A stretch of DNA of 64,000 nucleotides from Pseudomonadota bacterium. Lineage in GTDB: Bacteria > Desulfobacterota > Desulfovibrionia > Desulfovibrionales > Desulfovibrionaceae. The notes beneath the pieces are model-generated. The model had not been told where the DNA came from. It was given only the letters and a program-made list of their open reading frames with translations, and searched no databases. A program made the translations under genes and the position numbers. Positions 43,402-52,005 of this stretch are shown here, one piece after another. Each line of letters opens with the position of its first letter. The first letter of the stretch is position 1. The stretch covers positions 1 through 64,000 of the forward strand of contig JAEYTO010000110.1 in the NCBI GenBank assembly GCA_023433925.1, in the 5' to 3' direction.

Positions 43402-46137
43402 TCAGGCGGCCTGCGCCCGCGCGCCCTTGCTCCGCAATCCCCCAAACGCCTTCACCACCTGGATGACCAGAAACGGCGCGAAGCCGCCGGCCAGGATAAG
43501 CGTCCAGCCCGTGCGGCCTGGATCGCGCACCTTGAGGACAGCGGCCAGGGGCGGCACGAGCACGGCTGCCGCGAGAAGCGCCGCGCACAGTCCCAGCGCG
43601 GCCCAGACGAACGGGTTGCGCGTGACCTCGTTGCGGATGATGTGCGGCCCGGGATCGCGCATGTTGAAGGTGTGCAGCACGCGGGCCAGGGCCAGGGTCA
43701 GGAAGGATACGGTCACGGCCTTCTCGACGCCAAGCCCGTAGCGGTCCAGCGCCAGCCAGAAGACCGTGAGCACGACCACCGCGATGAGCAGGCCGTAGGC
43801 CACGGCCAAGCTCCAGTGCCTGCCGGTCACGAGCGCCTCGCCGGGCCTGCGCGGCGGCGCGTCCATGACCGAGGCGTCGCCCTTGCCCACGCCCAGGGCC
43901 AGAGCCGGGAACACGTCGAAGAGCATGTTGAGGAACAGGATCTGTAGCGGCAGGAGCGGCAGAGGCAGCCCGGCCAGGATGGCCGTGCCCACGATGGCGA
44001 TGCCGCCGATGTTCCCCGACAGGAGATAGATGAGGAACTTGCGGATGTTGCCGAAGATACCCCTGCCCTGCTCCACCGCCGCGGCGATGGTCTGGAAGGA
44101 GTCGTCCTTGAGCACCATGTCCGCGGCCTCGCGGGCGACCTGCGTGCCGCGCAGGCCCATGGCCACCCCGATGTCGGCCTTCTTGAGCGCCGGGGCGTCG
44201 TTGACGCCGTCGCCCGTCATGGCCACCACTGCCCCGGCCTGTTGGTACAAGGCGATGAGGTTGAGCTTCTGCTCGGGCGTGACGCGCGAAAAGATGGTCG
44301 TCTCCAGGATCTTCTTGCGCTTGTCCTCGGACAGCTCGTCCGGGTCGCCAAGTTCCCGGCCCTCCACGGGCCGCTGGCCTTCCGTAAGGCCCAAGGTCTC
44401 GCCGATGCTCTTGGCGGTCATGGGGTGGTCGCCCGTGACCATGACCACCTTGATGCCCGCGCGGCGCAGGGTCCGGATGGTCTTGTCCACGCCCTTGCGC
44501 GGCGGGTCCAGGAGCCCGAACAGCCCGAGGAGGGTCAGCCCCGCGTAGGAGTCGCCCTCCTTGCCACTTTCGCGCTTCATGGCCGCGCCGAGCACGCGCA
44601 AGCCTTCCGAGGCCATGCGCGAGTTTTTCTCCCGCCAGCGCTCGCGCAGCTCGTCCGTAAGCTCCAGCTCGCCGTCCGGGCCGAGCACGCGCGCGCTCGC
44701 GGCCAGGACCGACTCGGGCGCGCCCTTGGCGGCCACGAGGAAACCGTCGCCCGTGCGATGCCAAGTGGCCATGACCTTGCGGTCCGGGTCGAAGGCGTCC
44801 TCGCGCACTTCGGGCTTGTCCTTCACGAGCGCCTCACGCTTCAGGCCAATGGCTTTGCCGGCCTGGAGCAACGCGATCTCAAGAGGATCGCCCACTCCGC
44901 CCGCCTCCTCGCCGCCGAGCCGGGCGTTGTTGCACAGCATGCCGACCTCGATCATGCGCCTGATCGCCGGCAGCTCGTCGGAATCGAACCGCCTGTCGCC
45001 CTCCCGGAAGCCCCCCTCCTCAAGGATCACCTCGGCGATATCGCCGCCCTTGCCCCGATCCACGGCCAGACGCTCCAGGCGCATGCGGTTCTCGGTGAGC
45101 GTGCCGGTCTTGTCCGTGAAGATGACGCTCGTGGAGCCCAGGGTCTCCACGGCCGAAAGGCGGTTGATGAGCGCGTTGCGCGCGTTCAGGCGCCACATGC
45201 CCCTGGCCAGGGCCACGGTCGCCACGATGGGCAGGCCTTCGGGAATGGCCGCCACGGCCAGGGCCACGGCCGTGGTGATGATGAGGTAGGGCTCCATGCC
45301 CACGATATAGCCATTGAAGATCACGATGGCGGCCACGGCGAGCACGACCCAGATCATGCGCTGGCCAAGGGCGTTGAGGCGCTTTTCGAGCGGCGTTTCC
45401 TCGCCCTTGGCCGCTTCGGCCAACTCGGAGATGCGGCCGAGCTCCGTGCGCACGCCGGTGGCCGTGACCACGGCCCTGCCGGTACCCACGGCCAGGGCCG
45501 TGCCCTTGTAGAGCATGCACGCGCGCTCGGCGAGCGGCGCGTCCTCCCCCACGGCTTCCACGCTTTTGGCCACGGGCACGGACTCGCCCGTCAGGGCCGA
45601 CTCGTCCGCCTGCAACTGGTTCGACTCGACCACCCGCGCGTCGGCGGCGATGATGTCGCCGCTCTCCAGGACGAGGATGTCTCCAGGCGCCAGCTCCACG
45701 GCGGAGACCTCCTCGAGCCTGCCGTCGCGGAGCACCCTGGCCGTGGCGCCGCCGATGCGCCGTAAGGCCTCCATGGAGCGCGTCGCCTGCAACTCGGTGA
45801 AGAAGCCGATGAGCACGTTGATGGCCAGGGCCAGAAGGATGGCCACGACCTCCGGCGTTTCGCCGAATATGTGCGAGACCACCGCGGCCACGGCCAGCAG
45901 AGCGACTATGAGGTTCTTGACCTGGGCGAGCAGGATGTCCCATATGGAGCGCTTGCGCCGCTCGGCCAGGCGGTTCTCTCCCCAGCGCTCCAGCCGGGGG
46001 CCGACGCCGCCCTTGGCGAGCCCCTTGTCCGCATCGACTCCCAGCTCCCGCAGGACTTCGCTCGCGGGTCCGGCCCACGGCTGCCTGACTGCCTCCGCGT
46101 CGTTTCCAGCCCCCCGCCCGAGCGGCTTGTCCGTCAT
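43402..46137 (-). CDS. P-type cation ATPase (P2A-like)
   Basis: A 911-residue P-type ATPase with all core motifs: LTGES in the actuator domain, phosphorylated aspartate in DKTGT at about residue 346, TGD and GDGVNDAP in the P-domain. About ten transmembrane helices. PEGLP in helix 4 and FLNMLFD in helix 6 match calcium-type P2A pumps more than P2C or P3, but the ion is not certain. The N-terminal 75 residues resemble the cation-ATPase N-domain. A single gene, converging on ispH. Confidence 0.9.
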   Translation of the reverse strand: MTDKPLGRGAGNDAEAVRQPWAGPASEVLRELGVDADKGLAKGGVGPRLERWGENRLAERRKRSIWDILLAQVKNLIVALLAVAAVVSHIFGETPEVVAILLALAINVLIGFFTELQATRSMEALRRIGGATARVLRDGRLEEVSAVELAPGDILVLESGDIIAADARVVESNQLQADESALTGESVPVAKSVEAVGEDAPLAERACMLYKGTALAVGTGRAVVTATGVRTELGRISELAEAAKGEETPLEKRLNALGQRMIWVVLAVAAIVIFNGYIVGMEPYLIITTAVALAVAAIPEGLPIVATVALARGMWRLNARNALINRLSAVETLGSTSVIFTDKTGTLTENRMRLERLAVDRGKGGDIAEVILEEGGFREGDRRFDSDELPAIRRMIEVGMLCNNARLGGEEAGGVGDPLEIALLQAGKAIGLKREALVKDKPEVREDAFDPDRKVMATWHRTGDGFLVAAKGAPESVLAASARVLGPDGELELTDELRERWREKNSRMASEGLRVLGAAMKRESGKEGDSYAGLTLLGLFGLLDPPRKGVDKTIRTLRRAGIKVVMVTGDHPMTAKSIGETLGLTEGQRPVEGRELGDPDELSEDKRKKILETTIFSRVTPEQKLNLIALYQQAGAVVAMTGDGVNDAPALKKADIGVAMGLRGTQVAREAADMVLKDDSFQTIAAAVEQGRGIFGNIRKFLIYLLSGNIGGIAIVGTAILAGLPLPLLPLQILFLNMLFDVFPALALGVGKGDASVMDAPPRRPGEALVTGRHWSLAVAYGLLIAVVVLTVFWLALDRYGLGVEKAVTVSFLTLALARVLHTFNMRDPGPHIIRNEVTRNPFVWAALGLCAALLAAAVLVPPLAAVLKVRDPGRTGWTLILAGGFAPFLVIQVVKAFGGLRSKGARAQAA

Positions 46138-46244
46138 GCGCTCCTCTCATGCTTCATGAATCTCACGCCCATACGTCCCGCATAGCACACTTTAGCCCAT
46201 GATCCAACGCGCGATCAGCGGCTCGTCCGAGGCTGGAGCGTCTG

Positions 46245-46273
46245 TTGACAGGAGTGCGATCCGGACTTAGTAG
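46245..46273 (+). promoter_or_regulatory. sigma-70-like promoter of the GGDEF gene
   Basis: A perfect TTGACA and a weaker TAGTAG are 17 bases apart, 61 bases before the ATG at 46334. Confidence 0.45.
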
Positions 46274-46333
46274 CCTACAGCCCCTCCATACAGAGCCCGG
46301 CCAAGGCCTCAAAGCCGGGAAGAGCAGGACACC

Positions 46334-47164
46334 ATGGCCCGTTTCAATCCCGGCGACCGGGACGTGGCCTACGCCGGCCACGAGATGAAACGCTCCCGCA
46401 AGCGCATGCTTCAGGGCGCCTTGCTGGGCCTCGGCGCGCCCGTGGGCTGGATACTGCTCTCCACGCTGGCCGGCCTGACCAGGCATGCCGACTCCACCTA
46501 CCGATTGCCGCTCCTGGCCTACATGCTCGTGGGCAGCATGCTCTCCTTCGGTCTTTTCGGCTGGTACGCCGGACGCAAGGAGGATCGCCTGGCCAGGCTC
46601 TCGTTCATCGATCACCTGACCAGGGCCTACAATACCCGCTTTTTTCACCAGGCCCTGGCCCGTGAGTTCGCCAACTACACACGCTACGGCCTGCCCTTGT
46701 CTCTGGTGCTTCTGGACCTGGATCACTTCAAACGCATCAACGACACCTACGGCCACCAGGCCGGGGACGTGGTGCTGGCCGAGGTGGCCGAGACCATCCG
46801 CGGCATGGTGCGCGCGGGCGACACCGTGGCCCGCGTGGGCGGGGAGGAGTTCGCCATCATCATGCCCGGCACCGTCTGCGACAACGCCCTGGCCGTTGCC
46901 GAGCGCATCCGCGAGGCGGTCCGCGAGCGGCGGATACAGACGCCTGACGGCGTCATCTTGAAAGTGCGGGCCTCCCTGGGCGTGGCCGGCACGGACAAGC
47001 TCCTGCCGACCTCGGCCACGGACCTCTTCGCCCGCGTGGACCGTGCCCTGTACCGGGCCAAGGCCCTGGGCCGCGATCGAACCATGGTCGCCGGCGAGCA
47101 CGACCCCAGATGGCACATTGCCTACCCGTCGGCCTCGCCGGATGGAGGCTCCACGAAATCGTAG
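46334..47164 (+). CDS. membrane-bound diguanylate cyclase
   Basis: A 276-residue protein. Two transmembrane helices (about 27-47 and 58-80) precede a GGDEF domain (about 88-255). The active-site loop reads GGEEF. The inhibitory RAGD site stands five residues before it, so product inhibition by cyclic di-GMP is expected. It has no sensor domain beyond the membrane hairpin. It contrasts with the minus-strand GGDEF protein at 6.1-7.1 kb, which lacks that site. Confidence 0.92.
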   Translation: MARFNPGDRDVAYAGHEMKRSRKRMLQGALLGLGAPVGWILLSTLAGLTRHADSTYRLPLLAYMLVGSMLSFGLFGWYAGRKEDRLARLSFIDHLTRAYNTRFFHQALAREFANYTRYGLPLSLVLLDLDHFKRINDTYGHQAGDVVLAEVAETIRGMVRAGDTVARVGGEEFAIIMPGTVCDNALAVAERIREAVRERRIQTPDGVILKVRASLGVAGTDKLLPTSATDLFARVDRALYRAKALGRDRTMVAGEHDPRWHIAYPSASPDGGSTKS

Positions 47165-47370
47165 GGGGCCGCCGTGTTGCACGAGGAGGAAGCGGCCTTC
47201 GCCGTCGCCCACGTTGCGCGCGCCGTGCAAAAGCCCCGGACCCACTTCCGCGTTCGCCCCGCAGGCCAGCCTCAGCGGCTCCCGGCCCTCGATCCTGGGC
47301 GACGGGAGACCGGGCGAGGATAGGAAGGCCGCATGCGCTCCTGCCCGTTCCCGTGGGACGTATTGGCCGG

Positions 47371-47880
47371 CTAGATCTCGAAACGCTGGGCGCTGATGAT
47401 GGAGATGGGGTCCACGGGTACGTCGTCGTGGCCCTGGTAGTGGCGCGTGCGCTTCTTGACGATCTTCTGCGCCACGTCCATGCCCTCGGCCACCTGACCG
47501 AAGACCGCGTAGCCGAAATCGGCGTCCGCTTCGCCCTTGTGGTCCAGGGAGGCATTGTCCACCACGTTGATGAAGAACTGGGCCGTGGCCGAGTCCTTGC
47601 CCTTGGCTCTGGCCATGGCCACCGTGCCGACCTTGTTGAGCAGGCCGTTTTTCGCCTCGTTGACGATGGGCTCGCGCGTGGGCTTCTGCTTCATGTTCAT
47701 GGTGAAGCCGCCGCCCTGGATCATGAAGCTCTTGATGACCCTGTGGAAGATGGTGTCGTCGTAGTGTCCCTCGTCCACGTAGCGCAGAAAGTTCTCCACG
47801 CTGACCGGGGCCTTGTCGGCGAACAGCTCGATGAGAATGTCGCCCTCGCTGGTTTCCAAGAGCACGAACGGATTGGACAC
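47371..47880 (-). CDS. ppiB: peptidyl-prolyl cis-trans isomerase, cyclophilin type
   Basis: A 169-residue cyclophilin, cytoplasmic type (no signal peptide). The catalytic features are present: FHRVIKSFMIQGGGF with the active Arg and Gln, and AQFFINV. GTG start at 47880 preceded by AAGGAG seven bases away. It speeds proline isomerisation in folding. Positions 47165-47370 downstream hold no supported gene. Confidence 0.93.
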   Translation of the reverse strand: MSNPFVLLETSEGDILIELFADKAPVSVENFLRYVDEGHYDDTIFHRVIKSFMIQGGGFTMNMKQKPTREPIVNEAKNGLLNKVGTVAMARAKGKDSATAQFFINVVDNASLDHKGEADADFGYAVFGQVAEGMDVAQKIVKKRTRHYQGHDDVPVDPISIISAQRFEI

Positions 47881-48036
47881 GGAATGGCTCCTTGTGGCTG
47901 TTGGTGCGGATCATTTGTTCGTTGGGAGAAAACGCCGGGGCTTCTTAGCCGCTTTCGCGGGAAAAGTGGAGAAGAAAGCTGGCCGGGTCGCCGGCCGCAG
48001 ATCATTGACAAAGGTCGTTTTATGCTGCCTCCGGCG

Positions 48037-48059
48037 CCAAGGGGGCATGGCCCCCTTGG
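48037..48059. terminator. GC-rich hairpin, terminator-like
   Basis: CCAAGGGGGC-ATG-GCCCCCTTGG is a perfect ten-base stem followed on the plus strand by AACCCCGTCTTTT. It resembles hairpins common between genes of Desulfovibrio genomes (from memory). Confidence 0.5.
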
Positions 48060-48131
48060 AACCCCGTCTTTTAACTGCGCCAACCAGGCAATACACTGAA
48101 ATAATACCAAAAGATTTTGTGGAGAGAGCGC

Positions 48132-48166
48132 GAGAGAGGCCCCTTTTTTCAAAAGGGACCTCTCTC
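48132..48166 (-). terminator. terminator hairpin downstream of the carboxypeptidase gene
   Basis: GAGAGAGGCCCCTTTT and AAAAGGGACCTCTCTC form a 16-base stem with one mismatch and a three-base loop. It lies 155 bases past the stop of the minus-strand carboxypeptidase gene. Confidence 0.55.
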
Positions 48167-48320
48167 CCAAAAACGGATTTGGCAGCAGTCTGGGGCCGGG
48201 TCTCCGGCCATCCCATATGAAAATTGTTCGTTGGGCCGCCAATGAGCAACCCCGCCCGGTGTCACCTGGACGGGGTTTGCGCTTGTCGAGGCAAGGCCGG
48301 GCCGCTCCCCGCAGCCGGAA

Positions 48321-49859
48321 TCAGGCCCGCTCGATCCGGCAGTTGTAGGCCTGCTCGCACCTGGCCGTGAGGTGCGCCACGAGGTGGCGCGCGTCCGGGT
48401 CCTCGCCCGTGACCCGGCGCACGAGCTCGCGCGAGCGCAGCAGCTTGCCGCGCGAATGGATCTCGCGGCGCAGCCAGTCGAGCAGCGGCGCGAACTCGCC
48501 CCTGGCGAACATCTGGCCCAGGTCGCCCAGCTCGCGGGTCGCGGCGGCGAAGAACTGCGCCGCGAAGATGTTGCCCAGGGTGTAGGTCGGGAAGTAGCCG
48601 AACAAGCCGGCCGACCAGTGCACGTCCTGCATGACGCCCTGTGCATGGTCGGGAGGGGTGAGGCCCAGGTACTCGCGCATACGCTCGTTCCAGGCTCCGG
48701 GCAGGTCGTCCACGGCCAACCCGCCGCGCATGATGGCCAGCTCCAGGTCGAAGCGCAGCATGATGTGCAGGTTGTAGGTCAGCTCGTCGGCCCGCACGCG
48801 GATGAAGCCCGGCTCCACGCGGGTGACCCAGCGCTGGATGTCCTCGGCGCTCGTGCCGGCCAGGGCCGGGAAGACCATCTGGAAGGCGGGATGGAAGAAG
48901 CTCCAGAACCCGCGCGAGCGGCCGACGAGGTTCTCCCACATGCGCGACTGGGACTCGTGGACGCCGAGCGACACCGAGGAGCCCCTGGGCGTGCCGTGGT
49001 GCTCCTCGGGCTGGCCCTGGCTGTACATGGCGTGGCCGGCCTCGTGGATGACCGAATAGAGGGCGTCGGTGAAGTCCTGGGGGGCGTAGTTGGTGGTGAT
49101 GCGCGCGTCGCCTGGGCCGATGCGCGTGGAGAACGGGTGCGCCGTGGCGTCCAGGCGGCCGGCCTCGAAGTCGTAGCCGAGCCTGGCGGCCACGGCCTTG
49201 CACACGCGCTCCTGGTCGGCCAGGGGATAGTCCTTGCCCTGCACCACGGCCTTGGGCGGCGTGCCGCCGCGCACGCAGTCCAGGAGCCGCACCGTGGCCT
49301 TGCGCAGCTCGCGGAACACGGGCTCGATGTCCGCGGCCGTGGCGCCGGGCTCGTAGTCGTCCAACAGGGCGTCGTAGACCTCGCGCTCGTAGCCCACGGC
49401 CTCGGCCTGCTCCCCGCGCAAGTGCACGAGCCCCTCCAGGTGCGGACGAAAGGCCGGCCAGTCATTGGCGGGCTTGGCCTTTTCCCAGGCCGACTCGCCA
49501 AGGGCTGCCGCCCTGGCCAGGGCCACGGCCAGATCCTCGGGGATCTTCACGGCCTTGTCGTGGGAGCGCCGCCACTCGCGCACATTGGTCGCCTCGACCG
49601 ACTCGGCCTCGGCCACGAGATCCGTGCCCTCGATGGCGGCGAGCCACTCGCCTGCGCGCGGATCGGTCTCGCGCTGGTGGCGGATGCGCGCCAGCGCGGC
49701 GATCTGCTCGGCGCGGTTGGCGTGGCCCTTGGCCGGGATGTGCGTGCGCTGGTCCCAATGCAGGACCGACAGGGCCGTGCCCAGATGGGTCAACTCGCGG
49801 CTCCAGGCCAGCAGCTTGCCATAGGCCTCGCGGGCCCTGCCTTGGGACATGCGTGACAT
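48321..49859 (-). CDS. M32 family carboxypeptidase
   Basis: A 512-residue M32 (carboxypeptidase Taq-like) metallopeptidase, full length. The zinc motif HEAGH is at about 274-278 (VIHEAGHAMYSQG), with the third ligand Glu in the following helix (LGVHESQSRMWEN). No signal peptide, so it is cytosolic. GGAGAG stands before the ATG at 49859. The gene starts five bases after the carboxymuconolactone-decarboxylase-like gene ends, so the two are co-transcribed. It trims C-terminal residues from peptides. Confidence 0.93.
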   Translation of the reverse strand: MSRMSQGRAREAYGKLLAWSRELTHLGTALSVLHWDQRTHIPAKGHANRAEQIAALARIRHQRETDPRAGEWLAAIEGTDLVAEAESVEATNVREWRRSHDKAVKIPEDLAVALARAAALGESAWEKAKPANDWPAFRPHLEGLVHLRGEQAEAVGYEREVYDALLDDYEPGATAADIEPVFRELRKATVRLLDCVRGGTPPKAVVQGKDYPLADQERVCKAVAARLGYDFEAGRLDATAHPFSTRIGPGDARITTNYAPQDFTDALYSVIHEAGHAMYSQGQPEEHHGTPRGSSVSLGVHESQSRMWENLVGRSRGFWSFFHPAFQMVFPALAGTSAEDIQRWVTRVEPGFIRVRADELTYNLHIMLRFDLELAIMRGGLAVDDLPGAWNERMREYLGLTPPDHAQGVMQDVHWSAGLFGYFPTYTLGNIFAAQFFAAATRELGDLGQMFARGEFAPLLDWLRREIHSRGKLLRSRELVRRVTGEDPDARHLVAHLTARCEQAYNCRIERA

Positions 49860-49864
49860 GGGGC

Positions 49865-50179
49865 TTAGCTCTCCCTGGCCAGATCGTCGATCCAGCTGAG
49901 CGCCGCGGCCACGTTGGGGAAGCCGATGGTCGGGATCGTCAGGACGAGGGCGTGGCGGAGCTCGTCGAGCGTGGCTCCGGCGCCCTGGGCGCGGCGGGCA
50001 TGGCTGTGCACCCCGCCCTCGGAGCGCATGGCCGCGCAGGCCACGACCTGCACGAGGTGGGCGGTCTTCTCGTCCAGCGGTCCGGCCTTGAGGGCCTCGT
50101 CCCTGGCCTGATCAAGATGGGAAAGCACGCTCCCGTAACGATCCTTGATGCGCTGGAAGTTCTTGGGCAGCTGTTCCAT
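49865..50179 (-). CDS. carboxymuconolactone-decarboxylase-like protein lacking CxxC
   Basis: A 104-residue all-helical protein of the CMD/AhpD superfamily. In AhpD-like members a CxxC motif sits where this protein reads GGVHSHARRA, so redox chemistry of that kind is not expected; another family activity or a binding role is possible. The ATG at 50179 has GGAGG before it. It probably forms an operon with the M32 gene downstream. Confidence 0.8.
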   Translation of the reverse strand: MEQLPKNFQRIKDRYGSVLSHLDQARDEALKAGPLDEKTAHLVQVVACAAMRSEGGVHSHARRAQGAGATLDELRHALVLTIPTIGFPNVAAALSWIDDLARES

Positions 50180-50567
50180 GATCGCCTCCGTGAATACAGG
50201 TGGGCCGGCAAGGGGCCAGCATGCTTCATTACTAGCGCGCCATCGCGGGCAACTCAAGCCGTGAGGCGCGTTCGCCGCCCCGAAGCGCGCGGACGTCCGG
50301 AACGCTCTCTTCGGCATCCGCGCGGATCGGTTCTCGCGCGGCCCGCGACAGCCGGACGGCCGGGTGGATGCGCTGGACGAGCGCAAGGAAGATGAGCCCG
50401 GATTGGCGGAACATGGTGGAGCAGTAAACCAGCCCGTGACGAGTTGACAAGCGAGCCTTGCGCTACGCGAACGGCCAGGATCGCGCGGGGATCGCGCGGC
50501 GCGCCCGCACGGCTCCCTTGCGCCTCGGGGCGGTCGGCGTATGCTTGTTAGTGGATAGGAGACGACC
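50180..50567. other. divergent intergenic region
   Basis: This 388-base gap separates the divergent CMD-like gene and the exported-protein gene. Short frames exist on both strands but have no ribosome-binding site. A weak plus-strand promoter pair TTGCGC-N16-TATGCT is at 50518-50545. I see no other feature. Confidence 0.4.
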
Positions 50568-51101
50568 ATGATCCGGGATGCGCGGGAACGGCACGCTGCA
50601 TGGCCAACGGCCCGGCTGGCCTTGGCGCTGATGTTCTGCGCCCTGCTATTCCTGGCCGCGACCTGCCCGGCCTGGGCCGCGATCCATCCCAAGGGGCCTC
50701 GGCCCCAGGGCTTCGATCCCTTCGGCTGGGGCCAGCCCATGCCGTCAGGCCCTGACGTGGAGGTCGTGGAGAGCGACGGCCGCACGTTGTTCCTGCGCTT
50801 GAAGAACCGGCAGGTGAACATCGGCGGGGCCGACATCATGGACGCGCTCTACGGCTTCCGCGACAACAGGTTCTTCGCCGCCGTGCTCACCTTCCGGGGC
50901 TTCACCCAATACAGGCGGCTGCGCTTGGCCTTCGAGACCATGCACGGGAGCGCCGACGAGCAGGACGACTATTCCAAGCGCTACACATGGCGTTGGGAGG
51001 ATGTCACGCTGCGCCTGACCTGGAACATGGGCACGGGCTACGGCAAGGCCGTGTACGAGTTCCTGCCCCTGGCCGGGAACGGAAACGGGCCCGCGCACTG
51101 A
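50568..51101 (+). CDS. exported protein of unknown function
   Basis: A 177-residue protein with a long signal peptide (about 1-38, ending CPAWA-A). The mature part has a Pro-rich start, then strands with NIGGADIMDALYGFRDNRFFAAVLTFRG, a pattern common in small periplasmic proteins. No known family. TAGGAGACG lies before its ATG. Monocistronic. Confidence 0.65.
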   Translation: MIRDARERHAAWPTARLALALMFCALLFLAATCPAWAAIHPKGPRPQGFDPFGWGQPMPSGPDVEVVESDGRTLFLRLKNRQVNIGGADIMDALYGFRDNRFFAAVLTFRGFTQYRRLRLAFETMHGSADEQDDYSKRYTWRWEDVTLRLTWNMGTGYGKAVYEFLPLAGNGNGPAH

Positions 51102-51123
51102 GCAAGGAGCCCAGGCTGGGCTG

Positions 51124-51735
51124 CTAATCCTCGTCGAGGACGGTGTCGTCGAACGGCGCGATCGTATTCGCGTCGGGCACGATGCTTATGACCTCGGGCG
51201 CGGCCGGCGCAAGGCCCGTGTCGGAGTCGGACGGCATGTCGTCATAGTCCCGGGCCACCAGTCCCTGGGCGCGCATGGAGTCAATGACAAGGCTAACGCG
51301 CTCGCCGCGCCTGATGGGGAAGACCGGATGGTTGAGGCGGATGAAGTAGATGCGCCTGGGGTCCGGATCGAGCTCCAGCAGCTCCAGGTTGCCCGCGCGC
51401 ACGGGCAGCGGCAGTTCGTGGCGCTTGCCGTTCTTCTCGCGCACGAGGAAGGCCTTGACCGGCTTGGACAGGAGGAACAGGGTCGACTCAGGGTCCGTGA
51501 CCCTGTAGCGGAACTCGGACTGCTCGCCCCAGTCCAAAAGGAACAGCCCCAAGGGCTTGATGCCCCAGGCCTCGGGCGGGAGCATTTCCTCGGGCAGGGT
51601 CGAGGGCTTGGGCCTGCCGCAGGCCGAAGCCAGCGGCAGGGCCAGCAGGACCAGCAGGAGGGCCGCCAGAATCGCGGCGCTCCGGCCTCTCGCGCCTGGC
51701 CGCCCGTGCATTTCTTTGTGTCCGTTCGTGCGCAT
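51124..51735 (-). CDS. predicted lipoprotein of unknown function
   Basis: A 203-residue lipoprotein. The N-terminus has basic residues followed by a hydrophobic stretch and lipobox LASAC (Cys about 40). The mature part is beta-rich and ends in an acidic tail (DDTVLDED). Start at 51735 is favoured by GGAG 11 bases upstream; an ATG at 51711 is an alternative. It converges on the preceding exported-protein gene. No family recognised. Confidence 0.65.
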   Translation of the reverse strand: MRTNGHKEMHGRPGARGRSAAILAALLLVLLALPLASACGRPKPSTLPEEMLPPEAWGIKPLGLFLLDWGEQSEFRYRVTDPESTLFLLSKPVKAFLVREKNGKRHELPLPVRAGNLELLELDPDPRRIYFIRLNHPVFPIRRGERVSLVIDSMRAQGLVARDYDDMPSDSDTGLAPAAPEVISIVPDANTIAPFDDTVLDED

Positions 51736-52005
51736 GATCGTGTGGGCTCCAGCGCCTCGGGCGCTGGACTTCCATGGCCCAGGCGCGGCGTTTTGGCAAG
51801 CCGCCCGGAGCCTCCGGCAGGGCCGGCGCATGAATAATTTGTAATCGGCCTTCCCAAGCCTTCATTAGAACCCATATTCTTGGCACATCAGCCTTGCCAG
51901 CCGCGGCGGCGGCCGCTCCTCTTGGCGGAGGGGGCAGGCCGGCCGGGCCGCGATTATTTTTCGCAATCCTATGCACTAAGCCCCCGATGGGGTAATCCGG
52001 ATACC

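Larger units (their letters stand above)
47915..48235. repeat. repeat-bounded intergenic segment with hairpins
   Basis: A segment of about 320 bases is bounded by a 12-base direct repeat TTGTTCGTTGGG (47915-47926 and 48224-48235). A GGCCGGGTCGCCGGCC-type block appears twice inside, near 47973 and 48194. It holds the hairpins listed separately and an AT-rich core, and has no coding potential. Confidence 0.5.

Noticed and set aside
47110..47370. Minus-strand frame with a protein-like stretch (SPRIEGREPLRLACGANAEV) between the GGDEF and ppiB genes
   Set aside because: No start with a ribosome-binding site, no stop before it runs into the GGDEF gene, and no family recognised; probably a shadow frame of GC-rich DNA.
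51881..51899. Sigma-54-like TTGGCAC ... TTGCC upstream of gspE
   Set aside because: The spacing between the GG and GC elements is two bases too long for RpoN.
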